Made by a program: the position numbers and the translations under genes
Notes under the pieces: generated by a model
What the model saw: only the letters and a program-made list of their open reading frames with translations
Databases searched by the model: none
Told to the model about the DNA's origin: nothing
Shown: positions 55,423 through 64,000 of the stretch, in pieces
Layout: every line of letters begins with the position of its first letter
Position numbering within the stretch: position 1 is the first letter of the stretch
From: Cephalotus follicularis
Taxonomy: Eukaryota; Streptophyta; Magnoliopsida; Oxalidales; Cephalotaceae
Reading direction: 5' to 3'
DNA: 64,000 nucleotides
NCBI GenBank assembly: GCA_001972305.1
Contig: BDDD01001811.1
Location: 126,690 to 190,689, forward strand

Positions 55423-57925
55423 CCGATTCGGGATCGGTGTGTCACACAAAACTGAACTAAAACATATCAAAGATCTTAATCTTAATCATCATCAATACGT
55501 GGTGGTTCTAAAAATCTAAAAACATATATCATCTTGGAACATAAACTGAATCTGAAACATAATCTGGAAACTTTGTTATAAACCAAAAATCACAATACTG
55601 TTTAGATAATTGTCCTATATACGACCATAACACTACTAAGAACATAACCGGATCAAACTCCTAGATAATCCTCTGACATAGGGTAACTCTCTCATCACAC
55701 TTGCCCATGATGTCCCTGAAAACCTGCCACATGGAAAACAAAAACGCGGCTGAGCAAACCTCAGTACACACGACGTGCCTATGGTACGCCCCATAGGTGG
55801 GTACAATACTCAGTATTCGTTCATTTCGAAAACATTGATTTATCAAAATCAATTTAAAATCACATAAATGTGCTTTCACAAAGCATATTTGAAAACCGCT
55901 CACAACGGTATCATAACATACATTTAATAACCAAATCATCAACTCATTTATACTTGCTATAAAGAGGTGATCATAACATATCGTATCATTTCGTATCATA
56001 TATATATAGTCGGAAGCATTTATAATGTCAAAACCAACTTTATTTTTGAAACATATCGAAATCATAAAACATTATCAATTCATAAACGAAGAAGCATAGA
56101 AAAACTGTTTTCAGTTCGAAACATCAGATAGCCAAGGAAACGATAGAAATCCGTACGTATCCATTAGGCAATAAAACGGGTTTTATTCAATCAAAAACCA
56201 ATCGATGATAACCAAGAAAGGGAATCCATACCAAATACAGAATCTGAAATTATCTCAAATAAAATCAGAAGGATATCAAAGAAAGAAAGACATCCATACT
56301 TCATTTACTAAAACAAAACCAAATTTATCCCAACAATACCGAAGGAGATATCAAGGAACCAAACATCCGTACAAAAACATAACCGACTTTATTCAAACAA
56401 AATCGAACGGAGTATCCAAGAACGAAAGAATAATCCGTACATTAATCATAAAACCGAATTCATTTAAACAAAACCAACAGAGAAATCCAAAGCAAAGAGA
56501 ATCCGTATAATAACGAAAGATAAAGCTGAAATTTATTCCTTAACAAACCAGTAGGCGGGTATCAAAGAAAGAGTTATCCGTACCTCCAAAACAGAAACTG
56601 AATTTATTACGATCAAATCAGAAAGATAGCCAAAGAACGAAAGTATCCGTACCTCATGCGATCACCAAAACAACCTCAAGAATATGCATCGAGACTTCGC
56701 TATACCACTCATCGGTTGTTGCAAATATCTAACAGAAATAAAATCATTCTCATAAGGACTTGAAATAAAATCAGACCTCGACTCATGGGTCATTGTACAC
56801 TAATCATGACCATATAAAATAACAATAGGTTTAATACGTCCAATTCGCAGAAGTCTCATCTAAACATATTTTCGAATTCACTAAGGTAAGTCCAAGTTGT
56901 CCAATTCATCCAATTTCAAATCATAATACTAGTTCAGCTCATAATATCGTAAACGATTGCAGAAATACATAATTCAACCGAAAACAGAATGTAACGGAGA
57001 AGGGTTCACAGTTTACTGAAAGCAGTCGAAACAGAGCACAGAGCCATAATCACATCGCGGAACTGGAGCGGATCACACCTAGCGAAGAACGGAGTCGGAA
57101 AACTGTCCGAAACAAGTCGCCAGAGACAGCCGCGCGTGGGCTCACCCGCCGCCGCTGGCCGGCGCGTGTCTGTCATGCGTCGCCGGTCAGACGCACAGAG
57201 GGTCCGATCTGGACCGTTTGAGGCCGGTGATTCCATATCTGGGGCACGTTTTCCACGAAACTGTCGCATTTGGCCGGAACAGACGCCTTTGACTGCGGCT
57301 TGACTTACGCCGATCTGCTTTTCCGGCGTCGCCAAGGGTCGAGGCCGGTCGAGTTTGCTTCCTCTCGTCGCCAGGATGCCGAATATGTCCTTGGCTTGTC
57401 GTGCTGATCACCGGGGAGAATCGACGCCAAACAGGTTCGGGAGAGAGAAGACGTCGCGCACGCCGTTGGAGACGTCGGTCGGTGCAGGGGTTGGGTGCGG
57501 TGGACTCAGGACGTTGCAGGGGTTTGACCTGTGTCTTCGTCGGCGCCATATCGGTGCCGACGGCGACGGCAGAGGGTGAGAGGGGAGAGAGAACGGGAGA
57601 GAGAGAGGTTGGCCGGGAGAGCGAGAGAAAGAGAGAGAGTGTGGGAGAGAAACCTTTTTTTTTTGACATAAAACTAGGGTTTTTGACTTCTAAAAATGCT
57701 GAAAATGGGTTTTTTAACAAACAAAATAAAAAGCCAAATTTTTTTTTTTTATCTATTCATAGACTTAATATCAAAACCCACTAGGCTAATGCCAAAACCC
57801 GCTTAGTCTAGCCAAAAGCAAAACAAGCCGAAAAATAGGCAGTCCACAAACCGAAAAATAATCGACAGCCCATACGAAACAAATCGAAAGCCCGAAAATT
57901 CTATACGGAAAAACGGGATATTACA
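55391..57925 (-). mobile_element. gypsy B 5' LTR (2535 bp)
   Basis: Middle part (about 55763-56777) matches the block of gypsy A's 3' LTR that A's 5' LTR has lost (GTACCCACCTATGGGGCGTA; CCGTTGTGAGCGGTTTTC) and lacks the block present in B's own 3' LTR. Contains eight diverged copies of a 55-75-bp module. GC-rich part and GA run (57590-57640) as in the 3' LTR. Confidence 0.9.
56127..56668 (-). repeat. diverged 55-75-bp modules in gypsy B 5' LTR
   Basis: Eight successive modules, each with GATA(G/T)CAAAG followed by ATCCGTAC (plus view), starting near 56127, 56207, 56272, 56348, 56421, 56493, 56567 and 56634. Gypsy A has only one (22820-22870, opposite strand). The expansion is therefore specific to B or its close relatives. 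Confidence 0.8.
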
Positions 57926-58800
57926 GATACGATGTCGTGATCATCTAGATCACAGATGAAATCAGAGTCGACATAACTCTTATTCAATTCACTATCTTCT
58001 CTAGATGTCAAGAAGAAATCCTGAGTCACTCTCAGATCTCTTTGACAATTCCCAGTGCCTCTCATAGGGATTGAACTGATAATCAACTAGCCAGACCCTT
58101 AGGCTTGTACGATGTCAGGCCTACAACAAAGTATGATATTGCATGATGTAGCCTTTAGTCAAAGCATAAGGTAGCCTACTCATGCAACACTTTCCTCTGA
58201 TGTCTCTTTCAACATCCTCTTGGAAAGATGAATTCCTTGGCTAATTGGCAGTAAGCCAAACGTGGAATTCAGAAGTCCATACTATATCAGCACCTTGCTG
58301 ATGTACTGGCTTTGGGAAAGTCCGAACAACCTACTTGATCTACTCCTAAGATCTTCATTCTCAAAATGTAGGAAGTCTCTCCCGAATCCTTTTGGAGAAG
58401 TTCTTGGTTAATTGTACTATAACATACCTACAACATTACCAATGTGTAGAATGTTATCTATGTATATTACCAAGACAGTGATATCTGGGATATCCTATTT
58501 CTGATAGACTTAAGGCATAGCATCGATTTTGATCAAATCAAAAACAGATGTTTCAGCTACGGAATGCTTGTATAAGGTCATACACAAACCTTAGGAGCTT
58601 GTACACACTCTGTGCTAATGTTCCTTGGATGTAAACCCCTCGAGTTTGGGACATTAAGATGTCCTCTTCAAGATAGTTCTTTTTCAAGGTTATCTTGACA
58701 TCCTTATGTCATTTGTTATATCCATAAGGAGTGACAATAACAAGCATTATCCGAATGGACTTAATCATTAAGATTTAAAGGTTTGAACCTTTTCCATTAA
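57926..58800 (-). pseudogene. copia D RNase H and reverse transcriptase
   Basis: RNase H: SELNKSYVDSDFICDLDDHD (57960-58015), with the first Asp region, continues to the gypsy B insertion. RT is decayed. The active-site box at about 58460 reads YIDNILHIGN, so the second catalytic Asp of YxDD is Asn. EEDILMSQTRGV at ~58640-58670 matches the EEIYMxQPEGF segment. Multiple stops and frame changes. Confidence 0.8.
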
Positions 58801-59644
58801 CGCCTATCTTCCTCTTGAAGATATATATGCAACCATTGGGCAACCCGCCTATGAGAGCATTAACTAAGTTCCATACTCGGTTGACGTATATGGCGTCCAT
58901 TTCGGATTTCATGACTCCCAGCCATGCCCAGAAAATAGTGCTCTTCATTGTTTCCTTTGTAGCTGACAGGCTCGTCATTATCGATGACTTTAGATTTATC
59001 AGTGCCTTTTGCGAGAAAACCACATTTCTCAGACCCTGTCAAAATCTTGCCTGACTCCTCTCACGAGGAGTGCCTTATTGAGATCCCTTCTCAGGTTGGG
59101 ATCCTTTCCCAAATCTTGTCTTTAGAGGGTTCCACCTCTAATTCCTCATCATCTAGTGGGCTTTCACCAGGTAGTAACTCACTTAGCTATACCTTACTCC
59201 CACTGCTTCCTGTAAACAAGTATTCCCCTTCCGAGGAATTTTGCAGTACGCGAAACAAATACCATTTGTTCACTAGGATGGTTGAAATGAAATCCTAAGC
59301 ACTTCTTAGGATATCCCACAAAACCGACAACGATCCGTTCGTGCCTCCAGCTTAGAAGGTTTTTGCCTTCTTATAAAAGCTGGACAACCATTAACCCTCT
59401 TGGTTTACGCTGGGTTTCCTCTTATTTAAAATCTTGAAAGATATGGAAGGGACGGATTTCATAGGAATCCGGATTAGGATCTACATTGTCGCTGCAACGC
59501 ATAATCATAGAAGGAGATAAGAAGATAAATAAAAGACATAATGGATTTGACATATTCACGAATGTCAATTTCCTTCGTTTGGAAACATCATCACTGTAAT
59601 GACTGGAAAATCTTGTTAAAGTTATATGGAAATATGATTTTCAT
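58801..59644 (-). pseudogene. copia D RT start, integrase C-terminus
   Basis: The segment WLGVMKSEMDAIYVNRVWNL, then YIFKRKIGVNG (58800-58960) is the start of copia RT. 59040-59560 is the linker and integrase C-terminal region, collinear with 28450-28990 of copia F and overlapping in content with 62069-62300 of copia E. The sequence is broken off at 59644 by LTR D' within the integrase core region. Confidence 0.7.
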
Positions 59645-62068
59645 TGTTAGAGTAGGGGTGTCCCTGCATGCCACGAGGTGGCTCTGCATAAATATATATG
59701 TATGTATGAGATGCACTCCTTAACTGGAGATATCTCTTTAAGCCGTGGGGCGGCTACATGTGTGTATATTACACTCTCTATTTATATAATCTAAATTCCT
59801 TTTCGTGTTTTAATAGTGCATATTCAATCAAAAATGGCAACCCACTATATGTATATCCCAAACCATCTTAAATGGATCAGGTGATCACCATGTCATCCAA
59901 GTAAACATATAGTGCCCTGTCGTTCGAGGGGTTGGATCTCATGCTTGAGAGGTTATGAGAATGAGATCCTTACTCCCTTCTGACGAAACGTTCCAAGGCA
60001 TAGGTTCACTTTCTTAGGGCAATAGATGAACCGCAAAGACTTACCGTATTATGCTTGCTCCCGGGTTTAGTGGAGGATGGATTATCTCGTTAACATTTGG
60101 ATTTATCCTAAAGTATAATGTGGGGTTCGTGCTAAGGAGCATGAGACTGAACAGACCCACCATAGGAAACCTATTTGGAAAGTCATACCTATGTCAATAG
60201 GATTCCTATAGTCTTGGTAGTGTATAGTCTATGGTGACTAGGAGACAATTCATGGAGCTATGTTGTATCGTTAGACCTGAGCGGCTGGCATGCATCGTGT
60301 TGTGACTACTTAAATTTCATTTTTGCCTTCCCCAGCACTAGCCACGTGCTGGCAAAAGGGTTGTCTTTGGGCCTTGTGGGAGCTTCATTGAGATGTATAG
60401 GCGAGTTCGCAATAAGGGATCATCACACCCATATGAGGGGTGATCGGCTCTATATTATTTATGTTCGTTGAGACTCTAAAACCTTGAACAGGTATAGGTA
60501 GACTTGAAATAAGGTTTCTGGGGAGGTCTGTCGAAAGTCTCAATGCGTATGTGAATTTATAGTTATCACGACTTTAGCTATGGGTGACATTATTCCGAAC
60601 CCTAGGTCACGGTCGGAGCTAAGAATGATGAAGGATACATGACACATATGTTGATGACTCGATAAAGTACTAGTTTACCGGATGTCGACTTATAGGCGTA
60701 GTTAATTCTACGGACCTGGGGGGTGATGGGATTTACACCGGGGCTGTTTTAATAGTCGGGGACTATTGGGATAGTCGTACCAGAACTCTTGGGATGTTCT
60801 GAGAAATTTATAGTCGGACCGGATTCAAACCGAGCTTTCGGGTCCCACCTGATTATTGGAAAAGTGATGCAAGCTACACACATGCTAGCTTGGCGGGAAA
60901 TCTAGTTTTAACTAGTATATATTAATTTGGCATTAGTGCTTTATTTATTCATTTATATTTACCACCGTACTATCAAATTGATATTTTAAGAGAAACCACA
61001 GTGGGAGTATGTTTAACATACCATATGCGGGCGCATATAACTTAAAACAAAGAGAAAAAATTTTATATTAAAAGGAAAGAGACAAATGAAGACGAATGGT
61101 TTTTTTTTACTTAGTATTCATTGGTGTTTTCGACACGCCAAAGTGCAACGGACGCGCTACAGGGGAGAAAACGCACGGCTTGCGTGCGCAATGCCTGGAC
61201 GGCGCATCCGGCCGGAGAAGACGAAGCCGCTAACATTGATGTCCGGGGAAAGAGGCGGCCTTTCATCCACGATAAGCCTTTTTTCCTTCTCTCCCGGTTT
61301 TCTCCTTCTTCTCTCTTCGTTTTACCGTTACACGTTTTCTCGTCTCCCGCAGCCGGCGTCTCTTCCGTCGCCGGTTTTCACTGTGGGTGGAGCCAATCAA
61401 TGGCTCTACCTACTTTGATGTTAGATTGGGCTTTTTCCAGTGCGTTTTTGGCTGGATTATGTTTTGTGAGTCGACTCTACAGAGTCAACTCGCTATGCGA
61501 TGTGAGTTTGCGTTTCGGCCTGAGTCACGGCGAGTCTTGGCCACCAGTGCGTTTATCAGGGTGTTAACGTCGACATATGTCACCGTTGGTCAAGGACGCA
61601 TTGACCGAGACTCACTGAGTCTGAACTCAGTGAGTTGTCGTCGCTGTTCGCCTTGTTTCGGCGGGATTCCCTGTGAGTCTCTGCCAAAAACGGGTATAGC
61701 GGATTTTTTGGAGTCCGTTGGTGTCTTGGTTGAATTTTTCGTGGACTGGAAGGAAACCAGCAGTGGAGCCAATAACCGACAGTTGTTTCGGAAAGCGTGT
61801 AGCAGCAAAGTGATGGAGCCACCAACGTTGGTATGGTTCCTGATCTTTTATATTTATTGTTTACCGAATTGGTTTCGGTTAAGTGGATGTATGCTTGACT
61901 TTTCGTTTTGTTCGATTGAATGTTAAACGGAGATCCTAGGCGAATTGATTATGGTAGTAAGATGTAAGTGTGACCTTGACTTTGTGTCTTGGTGTTTTTG
62001 AAAAATTAAACTTATACACATTTGCATCCTAGACTCAAAATCGACCGGGACCCTCCCGGGTTCCAACA
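59645..62068 (+). mobile_element. LTR D', complete, inverted relative to LTR D
   Basis: Starts TGTTAGAGTAGGGG and ends CCGGGTTCCAACA, 2424 bp. The first ~340 bases differ from LTR D at only four positions that I can count, but the centre (about 61030-61900) is strongly diverged from D. Flanks are TTCAT and AAGGC, so there is no TSD. The left neighbour is copia D integrase and the right neighbour is copia E integrase, both minus strand. Open frames at 61086-61926 are GC-rich LTR sequence. Confidence 0.88.
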
Positions 62069-62834
62069 AAGGCTCCAACCTTCCCACATATGCTGGACAG
62101 CCCCAAACCCTTAAATGACTTAGGATGGGTTTCCTCCCTTTGAATACCTTTTAAGGTATGGAGGGGATGAATTTCGAAGGAATCTGGTTTATGATGTATG
62201 TTGCCGAGTGCAGCACATAACCCCACAAGGAGATAGGAAGATCTATGAAAGACATCATGGACCGGACCATATTCATCAAGGTCTGATTCCTCCGTTCGGA
62301 CATACTACTATTCTATGGTGTTCTGGGAGGTGTCCACTAAGAGAGAATCCCATTATCTCTAAGATAATCTTGGAATTCAGCATACAAGTATTCGCCCCCT
62401 CGATCTGACTGAAGTATCTTAATAGGCATACCCGTTTGCTTCTCTACCTCATGTCTAAATTGCTTGAATCTCTCAGAGGAATCTGACTTGTGTTTCATCA
62501 TAAACACATACTCAAACCGAGACAAATCATCGGTAAAGGTTATGAAGTAAAGAAATCCTCCTTTTGCAATGACCAACTTCGGTCCACAGACGTCGGTGTG
62601 GACAAGAGCCAGTTTGTCCACCGTCCTTTCCCCTTGACCGGAGAAGGGAGATTTGGTCATCTTTCCAATTAAACAAGATTCGCACGTTGGAAAGGACTCC
62701 AAGTCCTAGATGTCCAAAAGTCCATCCTTAACCAAACGTGACAGTCTAGCCTCACTACAATGACCTAATCTGTAATGCCAAACATAGGGTTGATTTACAT
62801 CATTTATCTCTCTTGGTCTTTTACTACTAGTTCC
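62069..62834 (-). pseudogene. copia E integrase
   Basis: 62337-62702 is open: CESCLIGKMTKSPFSGQGER (second half of HHCC), LVHTDVCGP (first Asp), FLYFITFTDDLSRFEYVF and LQSDRGGEYLYAEFQDYL (second Asp). A frame break at ~62337 precedes the Glu region (SERRNQTL near 62290). It is cut at 62069 by LTR D'. The usual HHCC His region lies at 62700-62800 with stops. The sequence is better kept than in copia D or F. Confidence 0.87.
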
Positions 62835-63230
62835 TTATTGTACTATTAATGCCAAGTTTTGATTAGTGTCTAACAGATAGATCCCATTGTCCACATGCCC
62901 AGCACAAACTACAACTTTATCAGATGATGAAAGTGTATAGCCATTTGCATTAAAACTGAGCTCCAAGCCCAACGTATATACATACGACACACTTATAATC
63001 CTCTGAACTAAGTTCTTTACATAAAAACAAGGATCCAATGTCAATACAAAACCATTAGCAAAATACAACTCAAAAACACCTACAACACTAGTGAAGATCC
63101 TAGACCCGTCACCAAGTCGTAGGTCCACCACTTCGTCAGCTCCTAGCTGCCTAGCTCTACCCCTGTAAAGAATTACAAATGTTAGTACCACAACCGGTGT
63201 CCAACACCCAAGTAGAAATCACATTGTAAG
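62835..63230 (-). pseudogene. copia E protease
   Basis: STWVLDTGCGTN at about 63185-63220 keeps the catalytic Asp-Thr-Gly. A frame change near 63175 follows, and the rest (RLGDGSRIFTSVVGVFELYF, then FVLTLDPCFYVKNLVQRIIS) is open to the stop at 62835. It is a close homologue of the copia F protease, in which the triad is lost. Confidence 0.87.
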
Positions 63231-64000
63231 CTAGGTTTAGTTCAATCATAAAAGTACCTAACCCAGAGGCACATCCAGGAGTGGATTTAAGGAACTCTCC
63301 ATAGTCCTTCTTCCAGTGGCCTTGCTTCCCAAAATAGAAGCAGGCCTTCTCCTCAGCTAGTCTCTTGATCCTTTTTTTGTGGCATCCCCCTTCGCTCCAA
63401 GCGGCTTCTTTCCCTTCTTCCCTTTCCTTTTCATAACGGCCTTGCCTTTAGAACTGGATCCCTTGGATCCACCCATCCCAAAGGGTGTCCTAGAGGAAGA
63501 AGGAAGAAGCATTACATTTGAGTTGGACCTACCATAGTCCATGTCAGCCTCTGCTGTTCAGAGCATCTCCACGAGCTCTGGCAAAGTACATTCCACCTTG
63601 TTCATATGAAAGTTTGTGATGAACTGGGAGAATGTCCGAGGGAGGGAAGAAAGCATAAGATCGATGTAAAATTCATTGTCCATGATTAGATCCAATTGAG
63701 GTAGCTGCTCAATCAAGTCTATCATCTTCAACCCATGTTGATGGACTAAGGCTTCCCCGGGCATCTTCATCTAAAAGAGCCGACGAGACAAGTAAAACCT
63801 CATAGTCCTAAACTGGATGCCATATAACTCCTTAAGTCAGAGAAGTATGGCACTTGAGGTTTATAAATACTCGTGTTGCCTTTGTATTTCTGGCACCATG
63901 CCAGCATCGCTAGGCAACGAGCTTGCTTGTCATCTTCTAACCATTTGGCCACATTGGCCTTTTGCTCTTCCGACGGGTTGACACCTACTCTCGGGGGGGT
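63231..64000 (-). pseudogene. copia E gag (5' end outside window)
   Basis: ARCLAMLAW-like and WLEDD-like segments (63900-63990) and the frame at 63558-63770 (HQHGLKMIDLIEQL, then LSSLPRTFSQFITNFHMNKV) align with copia F gag. A basic Lys/Gly/Ser-rich linker lies at 63357-63542. The zinc knuckle near 63320 reads CFYFGKQGHWKKDY, with two of three Cys lost. Stops separate the pieces. The start codon is beyond the right edge. Confidence 0.85.

Larger units (their letters stand above)
51370..57925 (-). mobile_element. gypsy B, non-autonomous LTR element
   Basis: 6556 bp with a perfect TSD GATAC (51365-51369 and 57926-57930) in copia D RNase H. Minus orientation: 5' LTR 55391-57925, primer site 55376-55390, 1.9-kb internal region without gag or pol, polypurine tract 53466-53481, 3' LTR 51370-53465. 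LTR ends (TGTAATATCCCG / CGGGGTGTTACA), leader and the sequence before the polypurine tract match gypsy A. LTR makes up about 70% of the element. Confidence 0.93.

Overview
This is nuclear DNA from a flowering plant, almost entirely retrotransposon. The evidence is nested LTR retrotransposons of Ty1/copia and Ty3/gypsy (chromodomain, Tekay/Del-like) type, primer-binding sites matching plant initiator-Met tRNA, 5-bp target-site duplications (TSDs), CpG decay, and one piece of a NAC-type transcription factor gene. I see no bacterial, organellar, tRNA or rRNA gene. The species cannot be told from the sequence. Letters below name elements for this report only.

Layout. 1-5457: decayed copia K (+) with a very short 3' LTR, sitting in what looks like intron 1 of a NAC gene whose first exon and promoter (minus strand) follow at 5517-5960. 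6540-7493: minus-strand copia-type LTR L, cut into gypsy J. 7494-12629: gypsy J (+), pol plus 3' LTR, itself inserted in the RNase H of copia H (12630-12960). 12961-14388 and 37851-38585: two halves of an LTR (I), split by copia F. 14389-37850: copia F (-), about 2.1-kb LTRs, carrying gypsy A (14747-24051, TSD GCAGC) and solo LTR M (24654-25698, TSD ATCAC) inside its 3' LTR, and solo LTR G (31756-34307) inside its leader. 38586-50917: LTR D (-), split by gypsy C (40149-49995, TSD ATAAC). 50918-59644: internal part of copia D, split by non-autonomous gypsy B (51370-57925, TSD GATAC). 59645-62068: a complete inverted copy of LTR D (D'). 62069-64000: copia E (-), integrase to gag.

How the parts relate. 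Gypsy A is the best preserved element: gag-pol is one reading frame broken only by three stop codons. Gypsy B has no coding capacity but shares A's leader, primer site, polypurine tract and LTR blocks, so B looks like a parasite of an A-like element. No element in the window appears fully intact.

Most interesting signal. Five unrelated LTR or leader sequences (A, C, F leader, M, G) carry arrays of a short CpG-containing palindrome around GTCGAC. Only the motif is conserved, the DNA between copies is not, and copies sit about 21 bp apart (two helical turns). A different motif in LTR J shows similar 10.5/21-bp spacing. This looks like a helically phased protein-binding array that recurs in different retrotransposon lineages. 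All positions and counts were read by hand.
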